Assembly: GCF_001434695.1 (NCBI RefSeq)
Contig: NZ_AZDI01000001.1
Location: forward strand, 119,043-183,042
Direction of reading: 5' to 3'
From: Dellaglioa algida DSM 15638
GTDB taxonomy: Bacteria > Bacillota > Bacilli > Lactobacillales > Lactobacillaceae
DNA: 64,000 bases
The notes beneath the pieces were generated by a model. The model was not told where the DNA came from and ran no database searches. It saw only the letters and a program-made list of their open reading frames with translations. Both the position numbers and the translations under genes were made by a program. Of the stretch, positions 36,120 through 44,985 are shown piece after piece (within the stretch, counting starts at the first letter, position 1; each line of letters begins with the position of its first letter).

Positions 36120-37593
36120 ATTTATTTTTTAATTTTCGTTCATAACGAGAGTAGTAAAGGAAGGCAACTAATCCAGAAATAACGGGACCAGCGACCATCC
36201 AAAGGGCGTTACTTAATGAGTCACTGATGACTGTGAAGATAATTCCAAATGCTAGAACTAACCAGACGAAAATAGTAATAATATTTGTCATGGTTTTATT
36301 TTTATACACTTCAAAAGGTCGATTTAAATCTTGGCGTTTTTTGAAAAATGGAAATGCACCAATTAGGAATAGGTAAGGAACAGAGGTTGAGATATTACCC
36401 ATTAACGTTAATTTTGAATAAAATAATGTTGAATTTGAACCACCGAATGATACGGCCATGATGATTACGATTACGACTATAGCTTGAACCCACATTGCAA
36501 ATTCAGGAATGTTGTGTTTGTTCAATTTAGTCATTCTTGGTGTCCATATTTCCTTTGGCGTTCCAAGAATGAAAGATTTAAGTGGTGAGTAGATAAGTAC
36601 AAAGAAAGCGCCAGTATAAGCCATAAACATGCTTAAACCAGTGATTCTGGCAAGGGTATGACCAAAGATTGTAGAAGCACTTGCACTCATGCCGAAGCTT
36701 TGACCGGCAAAATTACCAAGGTTTTCCATTAAGACATAAGAAATATTACCCAAGTTAGCATTTTGACCACCAAGTTTACTCCAATTTGTACTAACTCCCC
36801 AGAAGAAGATTGAGATGGAATAAGCAAAAAGAATCAGTAAGGTCGAAACGATTAATCCTTTCGGAAAATTCTTTTTGGGATTTTTGATACTGTCTGTGAC
36901 ACCACTAACTGATTCCATACCACCGTATGCGAAAATAGCAAAAACAATAAATGAAACTAAGGCAATAGGTGATTGATAGTTAGGATTTCTAGAAGTAATA
37001 ATGCTGGTCATACCGTGCCATGGTTCTTGTAACGCACCATGATTAACGATTAAGATGATAACACTTAGTATGAGGAATAAGGCATTTAAGCCTAGAATTG
37101 CAATACCACCAATGGAAGAAATCTTAGCAATACTGCTGATTCCTCGACTTGCAACAAATGTAACCATTACAATCCATAGAATAGCAAGGATACCAATAGT
37201 CTGTGTAGACGATAAACCAAAGATTGCCCAAGACTGAGTTTGATCACTTCCAGCAAATATTGTAGAAAGTGGAATCCAAACCTTAGAAGCAATTGATACC
37301 ATCCAGACAATCCATGAGAAAAGCCAGATGAATGTCCCCATGAAAGCAAGTTTAGGGCCAATTGATTCTGCTAACCAAGAGTAGATGCCGCCCTTTGATT
37401 CATTTAGTGCTGAACCATATTCAGCGAACATTAGAGCAGTTGGTAAGAAAAAGAAAAATGCGGCTAAAACGTACCAAATAATACTGGCATATCCCATTTG
37501 AATGAAAGCGACGGGCGTGTTAGCAAATCCAAAAATTGTTGTAAATATCATTAAAATGAAACTTGTTAGAGAAATCTTCTTTTGTTTGTCCAT
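36118..37593 (-). CDS. yjeM: APC-superfamily amino acid permease, YjeM-like
   Basis: This 491-residue permease has about 12 helices and resembles E. coli YjeM closely at the N-terminus (SFILMIFTTIFGFANTPVAF; GGIYSWLAESIGPKLAF; FIWLFSWIVWMVS). The APC substrate loop of helix 6 is in FAIFAYGGMESVSG. It is encoded 32 bases downstream of a C69 dipeptidase on the same strand, so the pair may take up or exchange amino acids made from peptides (inference). The substrate is not known. Confidence 0.88.
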   Translation of the reverse strand: MDKQKKISLTSFILMIFTTIFGFANTPVAFIQMGYASIIWYVLAAFFFFLPTALMFAEYGSALNESKGGIYSWLAESIGPKLAFMGTFIWLFSWIVWMVSIASKVWIPLSTIFAGSDQTQSWAIFGLSSTQTIGILAILWIVMVTFVASRGISSIAKISSIGGIAILGLNALFLILSVIILIVNHGALQEPWHGMTSIITSRNPNYQSPIALVSFIVFAIFAYGGMESVSGVTDSIKNPKKNFPKGLIVSTLLILFAYSISIFFWGVSTNWSKLGGQNANLGNISYVLMENLGNFAGQSFGMSASASTIFGHTLARITGLSMFMAYTGAFFVLIYSPLKSFILGTPKEIWTPRMTKLNKHNIPEFAMWVQAIVVIVIIMAVSFGGSNSTLFYSKLTLMGNISTSVPYLFLIGAFPFFKKRQDLNRPFEVYKNKTMTNIITIFVWLVLAFGIIFTVISDSLSNALWMVAGPVISGLVAFLYYSRYERKLKNK

Positions 37594-37625
37594 TAGACTT
37601 TGTAATTCCTTTCAGTTTCTTATAT

Positions 37626-39062
37626 TTATAAGTTTTGATCAGTTTTGAAATTTAATGGTGAAAAGTCAGTGGACAGGGTAATTAGTTTGCCAATTAAGGC
37701 TTTAACTTTAATCTCGGCATCGCTGGCAATTTTTAGATTTTCTTTAGTTAAAAAATCAGTAAGATCCGCGTTATTTTTTGAAATAGATTTTGACTGAATA
37801 GATTTTACGTTAGCGTTAAATTGACTAGCTAGTTCTTTTTGTAAATCCTTTAGTAAAGGCCCAAATTCTAAGTAATGGGAATCAATTAAAATACCTAACT
37901 GTTTGTATAACCAATAAGCAGATTTATCGTCATACATATCGGTACCAATTTTGTAATTTTCTGGCGTATCCGTGATACCAGCGAAGAAAGGCACATAAAC
38001 GCTTTGAGCCGTGACACCCATTGATAGCCAGTGAATACCACCAATTTCAAAAGGTAATGCTGGATTAATTTGTAAAATATGTGATTCTTGTGTTTTTGCT
38101 AAACTAACGGGTCTAAATTTATGTTTATCTTGGGTTGACCCTGAACCAATTGGATCATATTGGGTTCCCTGGTAGTGTGACCCGAGGATTTGTTCCAAGT
38201 CTTCAAGTTGAATTAAGTTATCCGCTTGACGGATGAATGGGAGGTCCATACTCATAGGATCTTGGGTTTCAGATGATGGCGTTAAAAGTAGTTGGCCATA
38301 CCAAACTCTTGGTGTGCTGTAGATAGCATCAGATTGGTCATGCGTTCCAAATATATTTCTAAAATTAAATGAGTCTCTTTGATTATTTAGATGATTATCA
38401 GTAACGAATTCTTGAATACCAGTGCTGAACATAAAATTCGTAGAATCAGTAAAATCAATTTCTTGAATGGCTAACTGATTGGCAACAACGGCATATGAAT
38501 CATCTGGAATGCGTTGAGCAACCCAATGGTGACCAGTTGCAATTTCCATATACCAAACATCTTTTTTATCTGAGAATAAAACACCATTTGTTTCGCTTGA
38601 ACCGTATTTCTCAATTAATGTTCCAAGATAGCTGACACCTTCTCTTGCAGAGTGGATGTAGGGAAGTGTGATGGTAACAATAGCTTCTTCACCAATACCA
38701 TTTTCAGGTAGCAAAGGATCATAACTTAGGACGCGACTATTAGCGTAGGCACTCTCAGTTGCACTCATGGCGACACCGAATTCATTAAATCCGTCTTCTT
38801 CAAAAACGCCAAAATCAGGAGTCCATTCAGGTGTTGATGAATATTTTCCGCGAATTTTTGGTAATGTCATTTTAAACTGATTATCAGGTGATTCGAATAA
38901 AGGTGATTGGTCAAATTCTGTATGTGGGTGAACAACAAAATGTTTTGGCCAAGCCGTCTTAGCATCTTCATTACGCCCAATAAATGTTGACCCGTCTGCG
39001 GTAGCTTTAGAACCAGCTAAAACGCTTGTACATGCTGAAAAATTGAAAGGGTCCGTTGTCAT
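37626..39062 (-). CDS. pepD: C69-family dipeptidase (PepD-like)
   Basis: This N-terminal-nucleophile peptidase of 478 residues hydrolyses dipeptides. The catalytic cysteine is at residue 11 in FSACTSVLAGSKATADGSTF, followed by IGRNEDAKTAWPKHFVV, the C69 signature. The ten residues before the cysteine must be removed for activity, as in lactobacillary PepD. No signal peptide is present, so it is cytosolic. The start follows AGGAGG at 39074-39079 (minus). It lies upstream of the YjeM-like permease in one probable operon. Confidence 0.92.
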   Translation of the reverse strand: MTTDPFNFSACTSVLAGSKATADGSTFIGRNEDAKTAWPKHFVVHPHTEFDQSPLFESPDNQFKMTLPKIRGKYSSTPEWTPDFGVFEEDGFNEFGVAMSATESAYANSRVLSYDPLLPENGIGEEAIVTITLPYIHSAREGVSYLGTLIEKYGSSETNGVLFSDKKDVWYMEIATGHHWVAQRIPDDSYAVVANQLAIQEIDFTDSTNFMFSTGIQEFVTDNHLNNQRDSFNFRNIFGTHDQSDAIYSTPRVWYGQLLLTPSSETQDPMSMDLPFIRQADNLIQLEDLEQILGSHYQGTQYDPIGSGSTQDKHKFRPVSLAKTQESHILQINPALPFEIGGIHWLSMGVTAQSVYVPFFAGITDTPENYKIGTDMYDDKSAYWLYKQLGILIDSHYLEFGPLLKDLQKELASQFNANVKSIQSKSISKNNADLTDFLTKENLKIASDAEIKVKALIGKLITLSTDFSPLNFKTDQNL

Positions 39063-39196
39063 GGATATTTCTCCTCCTAATGGATAAATTTATATATCAC
39101 CATTTTATCATTTAATTGTCATTTTGAACGCCATATGAGAATAAATAATCAAAATAAACCGGTTACCTTGCATAATGTTAGTTTAATAGAAAAATT

Positions 39197-39216
39197 AAAT
39201 GAGAGATTTCTCATTT
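39197..39216. repeat. Short inverted repeat before the YitT gene
   Basis: AAATGAGA-gatt-TCTCATTT lies 64 bases before the YitT start and upstream of a possible -10 TAAAAT at 39243-39248. It may be an operator. The remaining intergenic sequence (39063-39279) shows no gene. Confidence 0.4.
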
Positions 39217-39279
39217 TATTAATAATTTTATCTAATAAAAGGTAAAATAAATAGAATCACATATTAAGGAGGGAAATTT

Positions 39280-40170
39280 ATGAAGTTACCAATTTCTGAT
39301 ACAAGTAAACGATTAGGCATGATCGGATTTTCCGGCTTATTGATTGCCTTAGCACTTAATTTCTTTCTGATTCCTGGAAATATTTTTGGTGCTGGCGCAA
39401 ATGGTATTGCTCAGTTAATTTCTGCCATCTTTAATGACTTATTTCATATTAAAATAGGCACTGGTTATTTAATTATGTTAATAAATATTCCGATTGGTAT
39501 TTTAGGTTGGTATAAAATTGGTCGCACCTTTACGTACTACAGTATTTTGACCGTTGCAGTGACAACAATTTTTACTATCATTTTACCGGTACATCAATTA
39601 TCAACTAACCCATTAATGGCAGCATTATTTGGGGGAGTGATAACAGGTGCGGGTGTTGGATTTGCATTGAAATATGGATTTTCAACTGGTGGTATGGATA
39701 TTATTGCGCTAGTTCTTACTAAGACAACGGGACGAACGGTTGGCTCATTAATGTTATTAACGAATATGATCATTATTTTAACGGCGGGTTTTTATTTTAG
39801 TTGGGAAAGTGCTCTTTATACAATCATTTCGAATTACGCTATGTCACGAGTTGTTGACAGCATCCATACTTCTCATGAAAAATTAACGGCCTTTGTTGTT
39901 ACAAAAAAGGCCGATGTCATTATTAGCACGTTACAAAAATCATTAATCCGTGGGATTACAGTTATTGATTCAAAAGGGGCATTCTCAAACGAGAATAGCA
40001 AAGTGTTAATGTTAGTTATTACACGTTATGAATTATATAATTTAAAAATGAGAATTAGAGAAGTTGATCCAAATGCCTTTATAAATTTAGTTAATACGGC
40101 TGACATTGAAGGCAACTTCTTGAACTCGGATCAACAAGAATTATTGCGAAGAGAACAATTAACGAAATAA
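39280..40170 (+). CDS. YitT family membrane protein (DUF2179)
   Basis: This 296-residue protein has five to six hydrophobic helices in the first two thirds (FSGLLIALALNFFLIPGNIF; GTGYLIMLINIPIGILGW; ALFGGVITGAGVGFALKYG) and a soluble C-terminal DUF2179 domain (VVTKKADVIISTLQKSLIRG). It matches the YitT/YpjC family by pattern. The family is widespread in Firmicutes and its substrate is unknown. An AAGGAGG site precedes the ATG. A tautomerase gene follows after 15 bases. Confidence 0.9.
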   Translation: MKLPISDTSKRLGMIGFSGLLIALALNFFLIPGNIFGAGANGIAQLISAIFNDLFHIKIGTGYLIMLINIPIGILGWYKIGRTFTYYSILTVAVTTIFTIILPVHQLSTNPLMAALFGGVITGAGVGFALKYGFSTGGMDIIALVLTKTTGRTVGSLMLLTNMIIILTAGFYFSWESALYTIISNYAMSRVVDSIHTSHEKLTAFVVTKKADVIISTLQKSLIRGITVIDSKGAFSNENSKVLMLVITRYELYNLKMRIREVDPNAFINLVNTADIEGNFLNSDQQELLRREQLTK

Positions 40171-40185
40171 GAAGGGAGAATTATT

Positions 40186-40374
40186 ATGCCTATTGTAAAT
40201 ATTGATTTAATTGAAGGCCGGTCGCAAGACCAGCTTAAAAATTTAGTTAAAGATGTTACTGATGTTGTCGCAAAAAATACTGGGGCACCCGCAGAACATA
40301 TTCATGTTATTTTAAATGAAATGAGAAAAGATCGTTATAGTGTTGGCGGTGTTTTAAAAAGTGACGAAAACTAG
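40186..40374 (+). CDS. 4-oxalocrotonate tautomerase family protein
   Basis: This 62-residue protein begins [20 protein letters not shown]. After methionine removal, Pro1 is the catalytic base of the tautomerase superfamily. The helix-strand layout and [20 protein letters not shown] match the family. It is close to yitT and ends at a perfect terminator. The physiological substrate in lactobacilli is unknown. Confidence 0.92.
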   Translation: MPIVNIDLIEGRSQDQLKNLVKDVTDVVAKNTGAPAEHIHVILNEMRKDRYSVGGVLKSDEN

Positions 40375-40384
40375 TCACTATTAA

Positions 40385-40424
40385 AAATGACCTACGGATA
40401 TTAGTATCCGTAGGTCATTTTTTT
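40385..40424 (+). terminator. Terminator after the tautomerase gene
   Basis: The perfect 16-base stem AAATGACCTACGGATA / TATCCGTAGGTCATTT has a four-base loop and a T run. It also faces the convergent Cof gene. Confidence 0.92.
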
Positions 40425-40466
40425 ACAAAAAAGCTAGACAAGTATTTGTCCAGCAATTAATAAGTA

Positions 40467-41279
40467 TTATTTAGCTAAGTTTAAGTAATCTTCTAGATAG
40501 TGGGCAAGTCCATTTTCTTGATTATTTAATGTAGTGACATCATTAGCTAATCCTCTAATTTCAGGAGTACCATTTTGCATAGCAACACCCCAGCCGGCAT
40601 ATGAAAGCATTTCTTTATCGTTACTTTCATCACCAAAGGCAACAATATCTTTCTGCGCGATACCATAGTAATCAGCCAGGTATGAAACGCCAACGGCCTT
40701 TTGGATACCCTTTGAAACAACTTCAAGGACTGCTTTTGGGCCACCCCAAGTGTTTACTTCAATCACATCGCCATATTTTTTTAGTAATCTATCCGTAATT
40801 AATTGCTTTTTGTCTTGATCAACAAACATAGTAATCGATGTTGGATCATGTTGCAGGTTCTGTTGATTAAGAATCTGATTTGATTTTAAAGCTTGCGGGA
40901 AAAAACCTTCAACTAATTGACTTGTGTTATCTGCTAGGAGCATATGTTTTCCTTCAGCAGCCAACATGTTAATACCAAGTTCTTTCCTTGAATTCAGGAT
41001 ATCAAAAACAATATCGCGATTAATTGTATATTCATACGATTTATCCCAATTTTTATGAGGAATGTGAGCCAATGCACCATTAAAATTAATCATTGGTGTT
41101 GTTAAGCCTAATGAATCATATATTTGTTTTGAGATTCGATAAGGGCGACCTGTCACAATACTGACAATGTGGCCTTCGGCAGTTGCTTGGCTAAGTACTT
41201 TTTTTGTGGTTGAACTAACTTCCGCCTTATTATTTAAAGTGGTACCATCTAAATCAATTGTAATTAACTTTTTATTCAT
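40467..41279 (-). CDS. Cof-type HAD-IIB family phosphatase
   Basis: This 270-residue HAD hydrolase has the nucleophile motif IDLDGTTLNNKAEVS, the motif II threonine in IVTGRPYRI, and the C-terminal motif IV FGDESNDKEML. A C2 cap domain occupies about 80-190. Members dephosphorylate sugar phosphates, pyridoxal phosphate or flavin nucleotides. The substrate cannot be told. It starts with ATG after GGAGG and has its own promoter. Confidence 0.92.
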   Translation of the reverse strand: MNKKLITIDLDGTTLNNKAEVSSTTKKVLSQATAEGHIVSIVTGRPYRISKQIYDSLGLTTPMINFNGALAHIPHKNWDKSYEYTINRDIVFDILNSRKELGINMLAAEGKHMLLADNTSQLVEGFFPQALKSNQILNQQNLQHDPTSITMFVDQDKKQLITDRLLKKYGDVIEVNTWGGPKAVLEVVSKGIQKAVGVSYLADYYGIAQKDIVAFGDESNDKEMLSYAGWGVAMQNGTPEIRGLANDVTTLNNQENGLAHYLEDYLNLAK

Positions 41280-41312
41280 ATGTTTATGTCCTCCATTAAC
41301 TTAATCTAAAAT

Positions 41313-41342
41313 ATCATATAACCGTACTGAATTCTAGTACAA
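41313..41342 (-). promoter_or_regulatory. Probable promoter of the Cof gene
   Basis: On the minus strand TTGTAC (41342-41337) and TATGAT (41318-41313) are 18 bases apart. The spacer includes a palindrome, GTACT-gaattct-AGTAC (41324-41340). Confidence 0.5.
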
Positions 41343-41389
41343 TTACTTTTTTACAATGGTAAAGAGTTTAATAACATTAAAATAATTGA

Positions 41390-41418
41390 TTGCATTGCCA
41401 AAATATAAACGATAAACT
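41390..41418 (+). promoter_or_regulatory. Probable promoter of the DUF59 gene
   Basis: TTGCAT (41390-41395) and TAAACT (41413-41418) are 17 bases apart, 34 bases before the ATG. Confidence 0.6.
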
Positions 41419-41452
41419 GTAAATATTAGTTCTTCAAGAGGAGGTTAATCCT

Positions 41453-41776
41453 ATGGCAGAGAGACGAAATATAGAAATAATTAAGCAAGATATTTTAGCG
41501 CGTTTAGAAAAAGTTATGGATCCTGAATTGGATATGGATATTATTAATTTGGGGTTAGTTTACGAAATAGAGTTAGATAATGACAATAATTGTAACGTAC
41601 AAATGACTTTAACAACAATGGGTTGCCCTTTGACAGGGATTTTATCGGATTTAGTTGAAGATGCTTTAAAACCAATTCTTGAAATACAAAAGGTAACTGT
41701 GCAATTTATCTGGAGTCCAGCTTGGTCAATTGATCGTATGTCAAGATACGCGAAGATGGCATTGGGTGTACATTAA
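41453..41776 (+). CDS. DUF59 (MIP18/SufT-like) metal-sulfur cluster protein
   Basis: This 107-residue protein has the DUF59 signature: EKVMDPELDMDIINLGLVY and MTLTTMGCPLTGILSDLVED, with the conserved reactive cysteine in MGCPLT, and WSPAWSIDRMS at the C-terminus. Relatives (SufT, PaaD) take part in Fe-S cluster assembly. No suf genes are in the window. It is followed after 22 bases by a membrane protein on the same strand. Confidence 0.9.
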   Translation: MAERRNIEIIKQDILARLEKVMDPELDMDIINLGLVYEIELDNDNNCNVQMTLTTMGCPLTGILSDLVEDALKPILEIQKVTVQFIWSPAWSIDRMSRYAKMALGVH

Positions 41777-41798
41777 AAGTTAAGGGGTAACTGAGTTC

Positions 41799-42773
41799 AT
41801 GATGCGAAGACGATACATATTCATAGTGGTTATTTTATTACTCACATTTTTCACTACTTTTTTATTTTTTAAGATGCAGGAAAAGGATTTAATTACAAAA
41901 TTAGATAACCATAATCTTTCTGAAAATGCTTATGTTCTTAAAACAAAGGAACAAAATTTGGATAACTATAATACGACATTAGTTAATTCAAAAAAAATAT
42001 CTGATTTTCAAATCCATTATCAGGTGAAAAATAAGAAAAATGTTTCTTATTTTTACGCGAAAGGTAGTTATGAACAGCCGCCTATGGTTTCTGGGACTTT
42101 TTTCTCAAGCAATGATTTCTTGTCAGAGGTGCCAGTTGCTGTGGTAGGGCGAAACGTTAGCAAGACGCTGTATTCACCATTTCACCAGCAATATTATAAA
42201 TTAAATGGTCAATATGTTGCTGTTATCGGGATTATGGGAGATAAATACAATTCTGAGTTAGATAATCAAATTTTTATTGCAATGTCAGACGCTAATCCAA
42301 GTAAATTAAAGGCAGAAAATGCAAACATTATACTTGATTCAAAGGATTTAATGACGAAGCCAACATTAACTTCAAAATTAGCTAATACAACTGTTTCTAA
42401 ACAAGTTAAGGCAGATCTTATTTTAACTAACCATTCATGGATTCGTCGGCACTTGCAACAAACAATTGGGTTGTTAGCAGTAATCGCCGGCGTTGCTCTT
42501 GCAACTTACATTTGGGTTGTGGGGGTTAGTAAACAAATTCGAAATCAGAAATTTATTAAACAATCAAATAAACTTATTATTTGGAATAATTTGTTAATTT
42601 ATACGGGATCGTTTTTGGTTGGTGGGTTATTGGGGACAGCTATTGGACAATCGCAGTTTTCAATTAAAACAAATACAATGATTCTATACGAATTTGAGGG
42701 TAGTCTGTTTATCATTGCGTCTGTTATTTTCTATTTTGTAATTAACAGGAAAGTTACTAAACAGAATAAGTAA
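41799..42773 (+). CDS. FtsX/MacB-like membrane protein, orphan permease
   Basis: This 324-residue protein has one N-terminal membrane helix (YIFIVVILLLTFFTTFLFF), a large extracellular domain, and three helices at the C-terminus (GLLAVIAGVALATYIWVVG; LIYTGSFLVGGLLGTAIG; GSLFIIASVIFYFVI). The extracellular part, with PPMVSGTFFSSNDF, VPVAVVGRNVSKTL and YVAVIGIMG, resembles the MacB periplasmic domain of ABC permeases. No ATPase gene is adjacent. Two ATGs (41799, 41802) could be the start. Function is not known. Confidence 0.75.
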   Translation: MMRRRYIFIVVILLLTFFTTFLFFKMQEKDLITKLDNHNLSENAYVLKTKEQNLDNYNTTLVNSKKISDFQIHYQVKNKKNVSYFYAKGSYEQPPMVSGTFFSSNDFLSEVPVAVVGRNVSKTLYSPFHQQYYKLNGQYVAVIGIMGDKYNSELDNQIFIAMSDANPSKLKAENANIILDSKDLMTKPTLTSKLANTTVSKQVKADLILTNHSWIRRHLQQTIGLLAVIAGVALATYIWVVGVSKQIRNQKFIKQSNKLIIWNNLLIYTGSFLVGGLLGTAIGQSQFSIKTNTMILYEFEGSLFIIASVIFYFVINRKVTKQNK

Positions 42774-42775
42774 TA

Positions 42776-42826
42776 AAAAAACTTTAAATCAGTTAGCCTT
42801 TGCTAACAACGATTTAAAGTTTTTTT
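42776..42826. terminator. Bidirectional terminator
   Basis: The stem AAAAACTTTAAATC / GATTTAAAGTTTTT has an inner GTTAGC / GCTAAC stem. It separates the FtsX-like gene from the convergent mevalonate operon and overlaps the fni stop. Confidence 0.88.
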
Positions 42827-43865
42827 ATTGTTTTTGGTTTTTAAAATTTTGTAACTCAGACGATAAAATATATCTGACGCCTGTTAAATCGGTTATCTTT
42901 TTGACACCAAGTAGCGTCATAAGCATTTTAATTTTTGTTTGGTAGTCAAAAATAGTTTCTGTTAAGGCGTCTTGACCTTGTTTATTAAGAACATGTAAGA
43001 ATGTTCCTGATAAACCAACACTTTTTGCACCCAAAACTAAACATTTTACAATATCTAACGGTGTGCGAACACCGCCTGAAGCAAAGATGGTTAAGTTATT
43101 TTGAAATGAGCCTGTATCAATAAGACTTTCAGCAGTTGACAGACCCCAGTCTTTGAGAAAAGAAAAATCTTTATTATGTCTACGTTCATTTTCAATCATC
43201 GCAAAATTTGTACCGCCATGACCAGAAATATCAACATAACGGACGCCAATATCAGATAGTTTTCTTACTGTTTCATGGGACATCCCAAAACCGACTTCTT
43301 TGACAATAACGGGAACTTCAAGCTTATTTACAAGTGTCTCGATATTTTTTAACCAATAAAATTCACGTTCACCTTCTGGCATAACTATCTCCTGAGCAGC
43401 ATTGATGTGAATTTGGATTGCGTTAGCATCAATCATATCGATGGCTTTTTTTGCTTGGTCTAGGGTAGCATTTGCGCTCAAATTGGAAAAGATAATTCCG
43501 TTTGGATTTTTTTCACGTAACACTTTAAATGTGTGTGCAACGGAAGGGTCTTTCAAAGCGACACTTTGAGACCCCGTCGCGATTGTTGTATTAGTAATCG
43601 CCGCAACTTCAGCTAGTTGTTGATTCAAAATACCTGTCCGCTCACTGCCACCAGTCATGGCGTTAATATAAAAAGGGGATTTAAAAGAAAAATCAGGGAG
43701 TTCAACATTTGATTGAATGTCGTTTACGGAAAGTTCAGGAAGATTTGAAGGAATAAGTTTAATTTCGTTTAATTGATTATTCGATTCTTCAGTGAATAGT
43801 TTTTCTGCAATAAACACATGCTCATCTTTTCTATGACTTTGAATTAAATTAGCGTCTTTATTCAT
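42825..43865 (-). CDS. fni: Isopentenyl-diphosphate delta-isomerase, type 2 (FMN-dependent)
   Basis: Fni interconverts IPP and DMAPP using FMN and NADPH. The 346-residue protein begins with SHRKDEHVFIAEKLF and contains the FMN-binding AMTGGSERTGILNQQLA, PVIVKEVGFGMSHETV, DISGHGGTNFA and FASGGVRTPLDIVKCLVLGA. It is last in the operon, 19 bases after mvaK2, with a clear AAGGAG site. The ATG at 43865 is the only ATG start in this operon. Confidence 0.96.
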   Translation of the reverse strand: MNKDANLIQSHRKDEHVFIAEKLFTEESNNQLNEIKLIPSNLPELSVNDIQSNVELPDFSFKSPFYINAMTGGSERTGILNQQLAEVAAITNTTIATGSQSVALKDPSVAHTFKVLREKNPNGIIFSNLSANATLDQAKKAIDMIDANAIQIHINAAQEIVMPEGEREFYWLKNIETLVNKLEVPVIVKEVGFGMSHETVRKLSDIGVRYVDISGHGGTNFAMIENERRHNKDFSFLKDWGLSTAESLIDTGSFQNNLTIFASGGVRTPLDIVKCLVLGAKSVGLSGTFLHVLNKQGQDALTETIFDYQTKIKMLMTLLGVKKITDLTGVRYILSSELQNFKNQKQ

Positions 43866-43884
43866 GAGTGAACTCCTTACTTTC

Positions 43885-44955
43885 TTAATTTAATAACGTT
43901 ACTTTGATGTCGAGAGGTTGGATGTCATTATTTAACCAATCGCTAAATAATTCGCTGCGATTTGTTTTGGAAGTTGCCAGGGCAATTCCGCAATCACCAC
44001 CACCCGCACCTGATGTCTTTGCGGCGGCGTACTGTGATTCTGATAAATCACAGAGAGCAGTCAAAGCGTCAGTCTCAATAATAATCTGACTGGCATAGGC
44101 CAAACGTTGTAAAATTAAGCGATTATGCGTTACTTCTTTTTGAATAGTTACAGAATCGTTTAATTCAAACCCCTTGATCATGGCGGTTACGCATTTTTTT
44201 GAATCTTTTAAAAATTTAAGGTATTTTGATTTTTGTTTTCCTTTAAAAAGAGCCATTTTATCTACAAAAATAGATGTTGAAGCCGGAGAACCAGTCCAAC
44301 CAATTAACAATTCGAGGTCATGAGGTTGTTCTAGACGCTCAATGGAAAGCATTGGCCAGCTCATCGTTAACAGGTCAACTAATGGTGTATCTTGTCTCAT
44401 AATCCTTAACCAGTCCCGGTCAAATGAATGGTAAGCAATCCAACCTCCGTAGACGCTTGCGGCGATATCCCCGAGTGAGCCATTTCCTTGAACATCTAGG
44501 TGGGCCATAGACGCCAACTTAAAGAGAGCATCATCTGTTAATTTTAAGTTATAAAATAACGAAAGGGCTCTAACAGTGGCTACGGTTACCGCAGCAGAAC
44601 TACCTAGGCCATATTTTTTACCGTCAGTACTATCTAAATCACTATCAATATTGACATGATAATTAACCATCTGTTTTCCAGTAGACTGTGCGTACAATTC
44701 TGTTAAACGTATTGCGGATAATATGTAATGAAAAGGGTTATCCCGGTTATCAAAAATGATTTTGTTTCCTCGTCGATGCCAAGATAAAGAATTTTCTTGA
44801 TATTGTTCCGATGAAATACTACCAGTTTCTTTACTTTCTTTAATTGTGACTGTCACAAATTGATCGATGGCGACGATAATTGCCGGTGATCCGGGTTCAA
44901 CAATTGCATATTCTCCCGCAATATAAAGTTTTCCTGGTGCTTTAGCGGTTATCAA
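43885..44955 (-). CDS. mvaK2: Phosphomevalonate kinase
   Basis: This GHMP kinase phosphorylates mevalonate 5-phosphate to the diphosphate. The 356-residue protein begins (L)ITAKAPGKLYIAGEYAIVE, matching the family start, with the GLGSSAAVTVATVRAL ATP loop and KTSGAGGGDCGIAL near the C-terminus. The TTG at 44964 is one base from the AAAGGA site, whereas the TTG at 44955 is ten bases away and gives the family N-terminus, so it is preferred. It lies between mvaD and fni. Confidence 0.92.
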   Translation of the reverse strand: MITAKAPGKLYIAGEYAIVEPGSPAIIVAIDQFVTVTIKESKETGSISSEQYQENSLSWHRRGNKIIFDNRDNPFHYILSAIRLTELYAQSTGKQMVNYHVNIDSDLDSTDGKKYGLGSSAAVTVATVRALSLFYNLKLTDDALFKLASMAHLDVQGNGSLGDIAASVYGGWIAYHSFDRDWLRIMRQDTPLVDLLTMSWPMLSIERLEQPHDLELLIGWTGSPASTSIFVDKMALFKGKQKSKYLKFLKDSKKCVTAMIKGFELNDSVTIQKEVTHNRLILQRLAYASQIIIETDALTALCDLSESQYAAAKTSGAGGGDCGIALATSKTNRSELFSDWLNNDIQPLDIKVTLLN

Positions 44956-44985
44956 ATAACTCAATTCCTTTCAATCCAGGTAACG

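Noticed and set aside
40547-40744. Reading frame inside the Cof gene
   Set aside because: It is a shadow in another frame of a well-supported gene.
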